Assembly (NCBI GenBank): GCA_963995525.1
Contig: OZ023206.1
Span: 5,145,120 to 5,209,119 of the forward strand
Source: Escarpia spicata
Lineage: Eukaryota; Annelida; Polychaeta; Sabellida; Siboglinidae
Direction of reading: 5' to 3'
Length of the DNA stretch: 64,000 nucleotides
Shown here piece by piece: positions 52,548-63,871 of the stretch; the first letter of the stretch is position 1, and every line of letters begins with the position of its first letter. The notes beneath the pieces are model-generated. The model did not search any database and was not told the DNA's origin. It saw only the letters and a list, made by a program, of their open reading frames with translations. The translations under genes were made by a program, and so were the position numbers.

Positions 52548-55500
52548 CTGTAAACATAATATTTACCATCTCTGACTGGTTTTGTATAGAAACACAATGT
52601 GTCATTATCACCATTACATGTGTGATATACATGGGACTGTGGCTACAAGGAACATGTTGGAACTTTGTGAAACTACTCTCTATAACTCTCGGTACATACA
52701 ACATCGAAGAACGGCATTACGAAGTTGTTCCTATTGCTTTCCTCTCAAAATAATGAGAAATACTTTAGTAATAACCAATGTCACGGCCGTATGGTCTATG
52801 ACTACGTTCATGCCCGTTATTCTTTTGCAATGAACTAGAGTATTAGGGATTATTTATTGAAACCATACATAAATGTATATAGACCCCTATTGCTATTGTA
52901 ACTGTTCAAAACAATGAACAGTAGCTAGTAAATGATCATACCAATATATTAAGTGATTCTACTAAAGGTCTGATCCTCAGGAACACAGATAAAGGACATA
53001 TTTATCAAACCATATTCATTTGTTATTAAGGTGTGCCCCTCGTTAACTGCCCAATGACGTCAGACGTAGCAACTCCCTATTAATTTATTTCCCTGACCTT
53101 GTTAATGTTCCAGTGTTTCCCACGTTGTCATCTGGCCACGATTAAAACCTCTTTCAAGATGACTACATTTCACCGACTGCCACGTCAGACGTAGCGACTC
53201 CGGCGACTTTTGATACTTTGTGATACATTGCACAGCCGCCCGTACGTCTGACGTGACCTAAGGTGAAGGTCGGTCGGACGCTGTTGTTTATCACTCGCGG
53301 CACTTTCTACAGCCGTGTCTAATAAAGTCGACATTTGGTGACACTCGGTGGTCGTTGACGAGTTGGACAGAGTTGTGAGGGTGTGTTATTTGTCAGTTGT
53401 GTGGTTGGTGTGTCACGTGGACGGCGACTGTAGACAAGTCACTTACCTAAAGAACCCTCCGGGGGAACTCGGCCTGGAGACGACGGATCCACGGCGGGGG
53501 TGACTGGAACCACCACAGACTGGAAGAGAGAGGAGACGGGGTGACACACGACACTCACACAGCTCTGTACACACTGTCAACACACTAACACGTGCATGTA
53601 GTAAAGACTTACTTTATCGTCACCCCGGGTAGTTGGGTGAGGAGCCGTCTGAGGGTCCCCTCACTGGCTGGTGTCAACTGTCTGTCTCTGGCGTCCCAAC
53701 ACCTGTAAAGAAGGAGACACGAGTGACGATGTCTGGTCACACTTTCTCTCACCTCACTAAACACACAAACATAAACAACGTCCATCTACACACAAATAAC
53801 CCGACTACATCAGCAACAAGTCACGAGGGGGTGTCAATGTGGTGGGGTGAATAAACAACTATTTACTGTATTGTCAACAATTACCTGTGATTAACGTGTG
53901 ACGTTGACACAACGCGCTCGCGACACATATTTCACTCTTCCAATGACACTTATTTTATTTGTGCAGCAAATTGTTTACATTATATTAATGCACAATGTAG
54001 TTTAAATGTTGCTTTAATTTACAATTTAAACAGTTCGATTAAAAAGTTAAAGTTTATGAAATGTTAACAGTAATTAGGTAATTTATGTGTATAATTTGGT
54101 TAAGTCATCATTAGTGTGACGGGGTAAATGTGAAGTGATGTGGGGTGAATAAGGAAATGTGTCCTTACCCGAGCCAGGTCAACCGCTGACAGCCCCGGAC
54201 GAGGCCGTCCACGACGTGTCGGAGGCCGTCGTCCGACAGTTGACACCCGTCGAGGCTGTAACGTAAACAACGAGTTGTTTTATGTCACCAACAACAAACA
54301 TCTGTCGTCTCACAAACTCACTTCTCTCAACTCTCCCACGACGACATGTCTACATTAACACAACAACAACTACAACAACAACTACTACTTCTACACTGTC
54401 AACACATGTTGTAATAAATAATTAAACTTACCGTATGTCACCGAGTGGTGACAGAGACGCGACGACTGTCCCCAGCCTCCGCGCCGCGTCGTCGTCACGA
54501 AATACGGCGACGTTGCGGCTCAAGCTGTGGATGAAATATATTGGTTGATTAAACTCGACAAACTCACGACCCCGTCACTCGCTGTCGCACATTAAACTAC
54601 ACAATACGTCTACAACACACGATAAACTGACGCATGTTGTCCACTCGTGTCCACTACACTCACTGACCACTGACCAACAACAGAATTGACAACACTTTCC
54701 TGCTCAAGTCTGTCACATTCCGTTAAATAACAACTGTTTAATGTTTCCTGCTCACGAATGTGTCGACCCCGTGTCTCATTATGCGGCGACAAACAACAGA
54801 TTTGGACGACACTTTGTGTTCAGTTTGTTTCATTTTAGTCGGCCGCGTCCGGAGCAATGACATACTTTGTATCACAACGAGCGGTCAGTGACCTGGAAAC
54901 TTCTACATTTGAAAACAATTGCAGTACAAAATTATTAATGAAAACATTGATAACATAAATAATATAAAATCTCTTATATTGTTGCCGTAAGATGGCTTCA
55001 TAACTTACTCGTTTTTACTTTTGTTGGCATGTGTTTGCTGTTGTTGCAATGTTGGCTAAACCCTGTCAGTTAAGTGTTGACGACTGTTGAGTTCATGTAC
55101 CCAGGAATATTATACATCAGAGTTAAGATGCCCGTTGTATGCTGTATTTTTAAACGCGGCTTCAACATTAACACAACTGCAAAGATCTAATACTCATAAA
55201 TGACATAATAGCCATGTCTATGACTTTCAGATCGTCAATAAGTTAACAATGATTATTAGGTGCTGATTATAGTTTGCCTTACCTTTCCTCGTCGCTCCAA
55301 CAGGACCAGAACATAAAGCGTGATTGTTGCTGCTTCTACTTTGTCTTTGATTAACATGATATTGTTCCGGCGGGAAAATAAACTATGCAAATGAAATGGT
55401 GTATTTGTTGTGTTTTTTTACAGATATGTACACAACTTACCGTGTTATACTTACCTTGTTACATGATGTTAATTAGACATTGGTTGGATTGCCGTTATCG

Positions 55501-58500
55501 ATACAGGTTTTAGATAAAACTAATTATATAGAACTCTGAAAAGAAACCGGCATGGAAGCGGCTATTTCAAGCAGACGACATCTGATCTGATCGTGACAGT
55601 GCTACCACCTGCTGGCAAATGTTGAACTAACGTAGTTCTAATGCATTCGCCGTATGTCGCTGGCAATACACATACTACAGTGTTCCTGTATAGGGACTGT
55701 AATCAACTATATCTACATATTGACCTAGCACTAGAACTGGCCTATTTACTCCTCGCATAGATTAAAAGTAATGAGGTTTAATTATGTTGTTATATATGTA
55801 GCAGGTACTATAGTTACACACTACAGTTGTCATAGAGCTGCCACACTGTGGCAGGTATTTAGTAAAAGTGTATATTTGACACATTAGCCATCAAGGGATT
55901 GAGGTGTCAACCTGGGCAGAGTCCTGGCACTGGCTGGTAAAGCCACATGTTTGTACGTAGACTCTGCTATTAAAACATCATTATACCTTTTTACAGGTAT
56001 GTTATATTATCTAACTTTATTTTATTGTAAACTAAAAGTGCATAGTCTATTTATTTTATTTTGAAATACATGTTGCGTTTAATTATTACTTGTTATGTTA
56101 GTGTTATATAGCCATTGACAATAACTAATTGTCACCTATCAGATATGTCAATAACACTATGTCTACAAGTGTTTTACTTAATATGTTCTGAGTTTGATAC
56201 AAGGCATTGATACAGTTGTAGCAGTTGTTTCTTGTATATATTGTATTGTACATGTACTAGGCAGAGTCCTGGCACTGGCTGGTAAAGCCACATGTTGGTA
56301 CGTAGACTCTGCTATTAAAACATCATTATACCTTTTTACAGTTGTAGTGATTCTCTCTCGAACTACCGAACTGAGCGAACCGTGAGAGTGGCGCCCGATG
56401 TGGGGCTGGAGAGGCCGTATCAACAGCTTGTTGAAACTTGGGACACTGACTGTAGACAGCCATAGCCCTGGTCAGCCCCTGTGACTGGCAGAGAAGCAGA
56501 TGGAGTGGTGCTGCAGGTGCAGGTGTGACTGTCTGGCTACTGCACCGGGCAAGTGCGGTGAAGCAGAACATTGATTGTGTCTATTGTTGAATGTATTTGT
56601 TGTTCTCCATTATGGAGTATGATGCTTAATGTTTGTTAAACTTTGAAATGTGTAATTGTGAAGGTGCAAATTGAATGATTGATTGTTGATTACCGTACTG
56701 GTAAATTACTGGTGAATATGGCTGAAACTGATGTCATAGTAGTGGAAAGAGATGAGAGGGGTGACATAGTAGAGGATAAAGGGGGTGACATAGATCACCA
56801 GTTGTTGGGTCTAATCAAGACCATGTCTACTTCACAAAAGGAGAAATTGCTAGGGTCTCTCACAGAGGAGACATCTGTGAAGCAGGAGCCCAGTGAGTCT
56901 CCGCATGTGGGATTTTCGCCATATGTATTGCGGGAAATCCCCAAACTGGCAGTATTCTCTGGAACCGACAAGGATGCCACATATTCGAGGTGGAAGTATG
57001 AGGTGAATTGCTTGGTGGAGGAGTCACAGTATACAGAATGTGATATTATCACAAGTGTGAGGAAATCATTGAGAAGCCCTGCTGCAGATGAAATGATCTA
57101 TTTGGGAGAAAAGGCTACACTCGCCAACATTCTCTACAAATTACAATCACTGTATGGCACAGTGATGTCAGGAAATACCGTACTAGAACATTTCTACAGC
57201 GAACCGCAGCGTGTAGGTGAACCTTGTACAAAGTGGTCGACAAGACTGGAAGACCTCTGTCATGTTGCCGTGGAAAAGGGTGTTGTGTCTAGGGAATCCA
57301 TGCCCACTATGTTGCGAGACAGATTCTGGGCAGGCCTCAGGGACTTGCAGATAAAAAATGCCCTTCGCCACAGAAAAGATTCTCTAAACTTCGAGGAGAT
57401 TGTGATCGAGGCACGGACCCTGGAAGAAGAGTTTGGAAACCAGAATGCAGTGCATGTTCATTTACAACAAGGGCAACAGGCAGAACCAACCTGGCAAGCT
57501 CTTGTGAAGAAAGTGGAAGAGTTGGAAAGAATGATTAAGAAGAGACATTCCAGGGCACAGATGAAACAAAGTAAGGAGCCACTTACCTGCAATGATTGCG
57601 GTATAACTGGACATCTATCTTTTGGTTGTCGCATGAATATCGGCATCGAATGCCACTGTTGCAAACAAAAGGGGCATTTGTCCAAGAGTTGCAGAGTGCA
57701 TTTAAACGCAAATTGATCCCTTTTGGAGGGCAAAAAGGGTCAGTAACAGGAAAGATAATCACAGCCCTACTTGTGACTTGGTCGGTGGCTCGTGCCAAAT
57801 TGGGATTACCATTGAGGGTAAAACATGTACAGCACTACTCGATTGTGGGTCTATGGTCACCACAATTGGAAAGCCATTCTTTGACAGAGAGTTGTCTCAC
57901 CTTACCTTGCAACCCCTGTCACGACTAGTTGACATTGAAGGTGCTGGAGGACAGTCGGTACCTTACCTGGGGTACATTGAAGTTGAGGTGAAGTTGCAGT
58001 CGTCTACGGGAGAAAGTGAAGGAATTGCTGTGCCAGCATTTGTTGTGCCCCCTAGTCGATCGAACAGAATAGTGCCTGTTATAATTGGAACTAATTTCCT
58101 GACAGCCTTGAGAGCTCGGAATACCCCATTCCATGATGCAGCCATCTTAGAAGCACTTGCTCACCTTGACCAATCAGAAATCACAGAACAGGAAGTAGCA
58201 GTGTATTCATGTCGCCACACAGTGATCCCTGCAAACACATCTATCATTGTGAAAGGAAGAATGGGAGCCCAGAAAGGTTTCTCAGCTAGCATGCTTCAAC
58301 CAGCAGAAACACTCCCCGGGGGAATACTCATCCCCGCCTCAGTTGTGCAAGCTGACAACAACCACCGAGTTGATGTCGTCCTAACGAATATTTCATGTAT
58401 GTAAATGAAAATTCCCAAACAACAGAAGATAGCGACTATGACGAATAGTGTCATTTTAGACAGGGATAAGACTGTTGGAGACTTAACACATAGCGATGTG

Positions 58501-61500
58501 TTGAGTAATGGAGATTGCAGCAAAGGTACAAAGGGTGAAATACTACTGAATCTAGATGCCACAAAGCTCTCGGAAGAACAGAAGAAGACGGTACAAGCAC
58601 TGTGTCATGATTTCGGTGACATTTTTGCCTCTCGGACAATGGAGCTAGGCAAAGCTGTAGGAGTGAAGCAGAAAATTCGACTGACAGATGAAACACCATT
58701 TCAAGATAGACCGAGACGCATTCCTCCAGCAATGTACGAGGAAGTTAGACAACACCTGAAAGAGATGTTGGCATGCGGTGCAATACGTCATTCGCACAGT
58801 CCATGGGCCTCGAATGTAGCCTAGTGCGGAAGAAGGATGAGAGTTTGCGCTTGTGTCTGGACTTCAGGCGTTTGAACAGCCGGACAATCAGAGATGCGTA
58901 CATGCTGCCTCTCATTGAGTCGACGCTGGACAGGCTATCTGGCACAAAATGGTTTACATCATTAGACCTCCAGAGTGGCTACTGGCAAGGGGAAATAGAG
59001 GAGTGTGATAAAGCCAAGACTGCATTCAGAGTGGGAAACCTCGGTTTTTATGAATGCAATTGAATGCCGTTTGGTCTCACGAACGCTCCTGCTGTGTTCC
59101 AAAGGCTTATGGAACACACTCTGGCTGACTTGACCAATGTGTTGGTCTACCTGGATGATATCATCATTAATTCACGGACATTTGAGACTCACCTTGAATA
59201 TCTGCAGGCTGTGTTTACTAGCTTGCGAGCAGCTGGTCTGAAATTGAAACCTGCGAAGTGTCATCTTTGCCAAGAGCGTGTGAAGTATTTAGGCCACATC
59301 ATCTCGGAGGCAGGGATCGAAGCCGATCCAGACAAAATAGAGAGTGTAAAGGCATGGCCTATACCGACAACCGTACATGAGCTTTGCCAAGTGCTTGGCT
59401 TTTTCGGCTACTACCAATCGGTTTGTGAAGGGTTATGCTGAAATATGCAAGCCCTTACACAATCTGTTAAAAGGGCAAGAAAACAAGACATCTGTAAATA
59501 AAACCACCAAGATTGTGATGACCACAAGTGCAATCGCTGCATTTAACAGACTGAAGGAAAGACTGATAGAACCACCCATTTTGGGATATGCTGACTACAG
59601 TCTTCCTTTCGAATTACACGTGGATGCATCCCTACACGGCCTTGGAGCAGTACTGTATCAGGAACAGCAAGGTCAGCAGCGAGTCATAGCCTATGCAAGT
59701 CGTGCACTCAAGCCAAGCGAGGTTAATTACCCAGCCCACAAACTTGAATTCCTAGCACTCAAGTGGGCCGTGTCTGAGAAGTAACAGGACTATCTGTACG
59801 GACACCAATTTGTGGTCATGACTGATAACAACCCATTGGCCTATGTCCTGACTTCTGCAAAGCTGGATGCGACAAGTCATTGGTGGCTAGCAGAACTTGC
59901 AACTTATGATTTCAGCATCAAGTACCGTTCGGGAAAAAATAATGCTGATGCCGATGCACTCTCTAGAATGCACACCAAGCCTGCCCAAGGAGGACACTTA
60001 CCTGAACCTGTGGTACAGGCTGTGTGTGAGATGGCAGCAATGGAAGAAGATGATGGCACATTTGGCCTGATTGAGGTGATGTGCTGCAGCCAAGCAGCTG
60101 TAACCTACGAGGAGGAACTGGTAGATGCCGGAGGGACAAAGATCAATGACCCTAATTGGGAGCTCATCCAAAGTGAAGATCCGGTGATCAAGAAGATGCT
60201 AATGTTGCTGACACAGGGCAGCAAACCCAGTCTAGATCAACAGCACAAACTAGAGCAGGAATCACCAGAGTTCAAGATATACATGAAGGAATGGGATAAG
60301 CTATGTATACGAGATGGTTTGCTTCACAGAAAGAGAGTACACCAGGATGGTAACGAATCGTTCCAGGTAGTTCTTCCAGCGGCAAAGAGAGACGAAGCAA
60401 TGATGGGGCTGCATGATCAGTTAGGCCACTTGGGAAGAACTAGGACCCTAGACCTTGTTCGTGCCCGATTCTTCTGGCCACACATGGCAGAAGATGTGCG
60501 CAAGAAACTGCAAACATGTGAAGCCTGTATACGAAGAAAAGTCAACCCAGATCGAGCACCACTTGTGAACATTCGCACACACCAGCCATTTGAGATTGTC
60601 TGTATTGGTTATCCAACCCTGGAACCATCAAAAGGAGGGATTGAAAATGTATTAGTCATGACTGACCACTTCACTTGGTATGCCCAGGCTGTTCCCACAC
60701 GCAATCAGACTGCCAAGACCACAGCAAAAGCTTTGTATGACAAATTTCCACAGAGACTCCATTCGGACCAGGGTAGAAATTTTGAGAATCATGTCATCAA
60801 AGAATTGTGTCAACTTGCAGGGATTGAAAAAAGCCGAACTACACCGTATCATCCAATGGGAAATGGGCAGTGTGAAAAGTTCAATTCAACACTGATGAAC
60901 ATGTTAGGTACATTAAGTGTAACGAAGAAGGCCAACTGGAAGGCTTATGTACCAACATTGGTGCATGCTTACAATGCTACCAGAAACGAAACAACAGACT
61001 CGCCATTTTACCTGGTATTTGGCAGACACCCACGAATGCCAATCGATCTGGCCATGGGTGTAGAATCAAGTGAACGTCAATCAGAAGTGGCAGACCACAC
61101 AATGAATACACCAAGCAGCTGCGGGAACGGTTGGAATCTTCATATAAGATTGCTACAACAGAAAGCAACAAGTCTGCCAGGCGTCGTAAAAGACCCTACG
61201 ACAGACGCTAGAGGAGAAACAGTTGAAATTGGTGATCACGTGTTGGTACGGAACGTTGACTTGCGAGGCTGTAATAAGCTGGCAAACCGGTGGGAAGAAG
61301 ATATCTATGTAGTGAAGGAGCAGCCGGAGAGAGAGATTCCTGTGTTTGTGGTGCAGCAAGAAGGAGGGCGTGGAGTCAAGAGGACACTGCACCGGAACAT
61401 GTTACTACCAGTAAACTTCCTTCCGCTGTCTGCGAAGGAGAAGGAATCTGTAACGAGAATGCAAAGTCGGCCGGCAGGTGCACGGACAGAGAGGCACGGT

Positions 61501-63356
61501 GGTGTGTCTGTGAGCGGCTCTGAGAGAGAGGAAGAAGAAGCAACACTGACCGAGTACGAGTCGGAGGATGACGACTGTGTTAGAGTGGTCATGAGGAAGC
61601 CACTTGATCCAGAGGCTGGAGAGTTTGTGCCTGCCGCATTAGAACGTGCATCAGAAGGAACATCTGGAGACATGGATATTCCAGATCCCAATTGCGAGAT
61701 AGAACTACTTGATGAGGATGGATGCAGGGAGTATCAGACGTCAGATGAGGAAAGGGACGACGGAGAGCTTGCTGAGGATGGAGACACGGAATCGGAAGTG
61801 TCAGATGAGTAAAAGGGCGAAGGAGAGCTTGGTGAGAATGCAGAGATCCCGGACATTGCTGAACGCTCACCGTGTCGGGTGAGGTTGCTATCACCAGCTG
61901 TGCGTAACTGGCCTAAACGGGAAATACGGAAACCTGCTCGTTACACTGACTTTGCTCAACAAGTACTGACTCCTGCCTTAGCACTTTCCATGTTTAATCA
62001 AGGATTTTGTGATGTACTTGCTAAATTGTCATAGACAACATCTGAACATGTGTTCAAGAGTAATATGTATTATTGTGTTTACTATTGGAATGTCGGGACG
62101 ACATTCATTGATGGAGGGGGTAGATGTAGCAGGTACTATAGTTACACACTATAGTTGTCATAGAGCTGCCACACGGTGGCAGGTATTTAGTAAAAGGGTA
62201 TATTTGACACATTAGCCATCAAGGGATTGAGGTGTCAACCTGGGCAGAGTCCTGGCACTGGCTGGTAAAGCCACATGTTTGTACGTAGACTCTGCTATTA
62301 AAACATCATTATACCTTTTTACAGTTGTAGTGATTCTCTCTCGAACTACCGAACTGAGCGAACCGCGAGATATGTAAATGAATATATGAAACTGAATATG
62401 AATCCACACGAGAAACCACATGGATAATATGATTATGATATAGATTTCACACTAACAGCAAATTAGAAAGACAGCTTATTATTTTCATGCATAACAATTA
62501 CACATTAATTGTATCAATGGTTCCAAAATTCTGCAAGTATTAGAAGAAGAAAAAACCCACTAAAGGCAATGCAACATTTCTTAGATGGATGTTTAATTTT
62601 TAGTTATCACTACAGTAATTTATGTGTTCCTTTCTAACTTTCCTGTAAACAGCATGCCTGCATGCCTAAAATATAGGGTAACAACTCTGGCAAATTAAAT
62701 GTTAGCAAAAACGTAAACTTTACAATTTACACATTGAAATGAAAAAAAAACAACGTTCGTATCATGCATGTTTTTCTAAATAAATTAGCATCAGACACCG
62801 TTTTGCCACGCATTGCGTGAAACATATTAATATATGACCAGTAAATATAACTAGGCTTCATAGTAAAACAGTGGTATCATTGTGCCGACGTTTGTTCAAC
62901 TACTCAGTGAATCAAGTCACGTTTTGGATATTACAACCTGTCTGTGGTGAGTGCGAGAGCTGGTACATCGGTCATCTCAAATGTGGCTAAGTACACTGCG
63001 GTGGGTGCGAGAGCTGGTACATCGGTCATCTCGGATGTGGCTAAGTAGACTGTGGTGGGTGCGAGATTGGGTACATCGGTCATCTCGGATGTGGCTAAGT
63101 AGTCATATTCAAATACGAGTAAGAAATCAGATGTCCACTCACTTTAGTTTCTGGATGTCGGATGCTGCACCTAATGAGATCAGGTGCAGCAGGTCCGGCA
63201 GGTTGGTACTTGTCAGCACTCCTCCCATGTTCAACCACCCGTCCTTCACGATGTACTGGGCGACATGCCCCCACAGCTTCGGCCGTCCATGTGCCCTCAG
63301 CATCGCCATCACGCGGAGGGCCCGGAGCTTCTCATCTTTGTCACTCTCCCCGTGCA
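52469..63356 (-). CDS. 3' part of a leucine-rich-repeat gene, NLR-like (six exons)
   Basis: Exons on the minus strand, in transcript order: 63356-63143, 54524-54432, 54255-54169, 53702-53613, 53503-53447, 52547-52469. Every internal junction has GT donor and AG acceptor, and exons 1-5 all end with two bases and exons 2-6 begin with one, so one frame runs through. Across the junctions the protein shows ribonuclease-inhibitor-type LRRs: DIQKL-N-LSRNVAVF, RLDGCQLSDDGLRHVV, GCQRLTWLG, LRRLLTQLPGVTIK. After these a Ser/Pro/Arg stretch leads to an acidic tail (FDDDIDDENS) and ends LLHIIAGFD and stop. One LRR per exon and this repeat type are typical of NLR immune receptors, but no NACHT domain is in the window, so NLR is inference. 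The first intron holds a retrotransposon. Confidence 0.75.
53447..53503 (-). CDS. LRR gene exon E
   Basis: 57 nt using the acceptor ggttccag at 53504-53507; the alternative acceptor 15 bases upstream (ctcttccag, 53519) also keeps phase (15 nt added). Encodes HPRRGSVVSRPSSPGGFF, a disordered linker. Donor gtaagt. Confidence 0.6.
   Translation of the reverse strand, partial: SPPPWIRRLQAEFPRRVL
53613..53702 (-). CDS. LRR gene exon D
   Basis: 90 nt, acceptor tttacag, donor gtaagt. Encodes DRQLTPASEGTLRRLLTQLP and GVTI, a last, less regular LRR. Confidence 0.75.
54169..54255 (-). CDS. LRR gene exon C
   Basis: 87 nt, acceptor gttacag, donor gtaagg. Encodes LDGCQLSDDGLRHVVDGLV and RGCQRLTWL, the clearest LRR. 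Confidence 0.85.
54432..54524 (-). CDS. LRR gene exon B
   Basis: 93 nt, acceptor tccacag, donor gtaagt. Encodes LSRNVAVFRDDDAARRLGTV and VASLSPLGDI, one LRR. Confidence 0.8.
54525..55796 (-). other. Large intron of the LRR gene, proximal part
   Basis: AT-rich, no gene recognised up to the retrotransposon. Confidence 0.5.
55797..56387 (+). repeat. 5' LTR with internal duplication
   Basis: An 81-bp segment (gcagagtcctgg...ttttacag) occurs twice, at 55916-55996 and 56261-56341, separated by 264 bp that start with GT and end with AG. The remainder matches the 246-bp 3' LTR. Confidence 0.85.
56718..57716 (+). CDS. gag: Gag (PNMA-like capsid, two zinc knuckles)
   Basis: 332 residues from ATG 56718, intact. 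The middle (about 75-240) has the PNMA/Ty3 capsid pattern: LREIPKLAVFSGTDKDATYS, RWKYEVNCLVEES, SVRKSLRSPAADEMIYLG and LQSLYGTVMSGNTVLEHFY. Two CCHC knuckles close the protein: CNDCGITGHLSFGC and CHCCKQKGHLSKSC. It would form particles and bind RNA. Similar Gag gave rise to domesticated PNMA genes in vertebrates, but nothing here suggests host use: the neighbouring pol is broken and the flanks are LTRs. Confidence 0.88.
   Translation: MAETDVIVVERDERGDIVEDKGGDIDHQLLGLIKTMSTSQKEKLLGSLTEETSVKQEPSESPHVGFSPYVLREIPKLAVFSGTDKDATYSRWKYEVNCLVEESQYTECDIITSVRKSLRSPAADEMIYLGEKATLANILYKLQSLYGTVMSGNTVLEHFYSEPQRVGEPCTKWSTRLEDLCHVAVEKGVVSRESMPTMLRDRFWAGLRDLQIKNALRHRKDSLNFEEIVIEARTLEEEFGNQNAVHVHLQQGQQAEPTWQALVKKVEELERMIKKRHSRAQMKQSKEPLTCNDCGITGHLSFGCRMNIGIECHCCKQKGHLSKSCRVHLNAN
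57778..58404 (+). pseudogene. Protease region with altered active site
   Basis: Contains ALLDCGSMVTTI where retropepsins have DTG or DSG: TGT (57844-57846) replaces the Thr/Ser codon. The flap-like and second beta region (VVPPSRSNRIVPVIIGTNFL) is present. Ends at TAA 58402; the same frame continues into the RT leader. Confidence 0.8.
58405..59784 (+). pseudogene. pol: Reverse transcriptase and RNase H, multiply broken
   Basis: Frame 58405-58824 carries the RT leader up to RHSHSPWASN, then TAG; the reading moves to another frame (LRLCLDFRRLNSRT, FTSLDLQSGYWQ with the motif A Asp), meets TGA at 59061, continues with MPFGLTNAPAVFQR and catalytic YLDDIII, and changes frame again near 59420. RNase H begins HVDASLHGLGAVLY and is stopped by TAA at 59782. 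Catalytic residues of RT itself are retained, so decay is by breaks and not by active-site change. Confidence 0.9.
59785..61812 (+). pseudogene. RNase H end and integrase, catalytic Asp lost
   Basis: RNase H end (VMTDNNPLAYVL, ADADALSRM), then integrase with HDQLGHLGRTRTLDLV...CEACIRR. The first catalytic position reads VCIGYPTLEP, with GGT at 60607-60609 where Asp is expected. A short deletion (about 6-8 residues) lies before PQRLHSDQGRNFE; the second D and the E (PYHPMGNGQCEKFN) remain. The C-terminal part ends in an acidic repeat tail; TAA at 61810 interrupts, and similarity to a normal tail runs on to about 62031. Confidence 0.88.
62125..62370 (+). repeat. 3' LTR (246 bp)
   Basis: TGTAGCAGGTACT to AACCGCGAGA; lacks the duplication and spacer of the 5' LTR. 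Confidence 0.88.
62371..62943 (-). other. Large intron of the LRR gene, distal part
   Basis: AT-rich; no gene seen. Confidence 0.5.
62944..63110. repeat. 54-bp tandem repeat, three copies
   Basis: Unit gtgggtgcgagagctggtac, atcggtcatctcggatgtgg, ctaagtagactgcg. Lies in the intron just downstream (on the minus strand) of exon A. Confidence 0.9.
63143..63356 (-). CDS. LRR gene exon A
   Basis: 214 nt between acceptor tctacag and donor gtgagt. Encodes EKLRALRVMAMLRAHG, KLWGHVAQYIVKDGWLN and DLLHLISLGAASDIQKL: helical text leading into the first LRR. Upstream exons lie off the window. Confidence 0.75.
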
Positions 63357-63435
63357 CTGTAGACGTAACACACACGCAGCTTGAATGAACTTGTTTGATA
63401 TTCCTGTTACACAACTACCATACTCCTATCCTTCT

Positions 63436-63480
63436 CCAATATATATATATATATGTATAATATTATATATATATATATAC
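63436..63480. repeat. (TA)n microsatellite
   Basis: Alternating TA runs. A second one is at 63598-63662. Confidence 0.9.
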
Positions 63481-63662
63481 AATGAAACAATAGTATACCT
63501 ACTTTTATATTTGCATTCATCCGATACACAATCGGATATTTCACGTAACAATCCAAACCTGATTACCATTTCAGTAGCTACGCCGTGTTTTGTCTAGCAT
63601 ATATATGATTATATATATTATATATATATATGTATATACATATATATGCATATATATTATAT

Positions 63663-63852
63663 GACGGCCGTTAGAAGCCCCAGGGTGTGTAAGTTGGCGC
63701 TCCTTGAAATGTCCACGCACACAGTTGTCTACATACATCTTCATATCAGGAACACTGCGATGTTCGTTGGAATGTGGACACATAAATCCGACGTGACCAC
63801 AGGTATATTTTACCATAGAGGCGTCAATACATGACACAATTCGAAAACTCAC
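63663..63852 (-). other. Minus-strand frame, unrecognised
   Basis: Frame with CGHVGFMCPHSNEHRSVPDM and VDNCVRGHFKERQL, Cys/His containing and not low-complexity, but no convincing splice sites in the phase needed for the LRR gene. Could be an old transposon remnant or chance. Confidence 0.2.
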
Positions 63853-63871
63853 AAAGTTTCTGACTTTAGAT

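Larger units (their letters stand above)
52548..54168 (-). other. Introns of the LRR gene
   Basis: Sequence between and around the small exons. In 53030-53240 the words cgtcagacgtagc and cgtctgacgt recur. No other gene seen; the + strand frames near 52511-52833 have no support. Confidence 0.5.
55797..62370 (+). mobile_element. Ty3/gypsy retrotransposon with PNMA-like gag, broken
   Basis: Lies in the LRR gene's large intron, opposite in direction to the gene. 3' LTR is 246 bp (62125-62370); the 5' LTR is 591 bp because of a 345-bp internal duplication plus spacer. The primer site TGGCGCCCGATGTGGGGC (from 56389) resembles the tRNA-Lys type. Gag, protease, RT, RNase H and integrase follow in standard gypsy order. 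Pol has at least five nonsense codons, two frame changes and lost catalytic residues. Purine tract gatggagggggtaga precedes the 3' LTR. Flanks are AT-rich (tata / tatg), so a perfect duplication cannot be confirmed. Confidence 0.9.

Noticed and set aside
52511..52833. Hydrophobic + strand frames resembling a membrane protein
   Set aside because: They overlap the last exon and 3' intron of the LRR gene, with no motif and no support as a gene.
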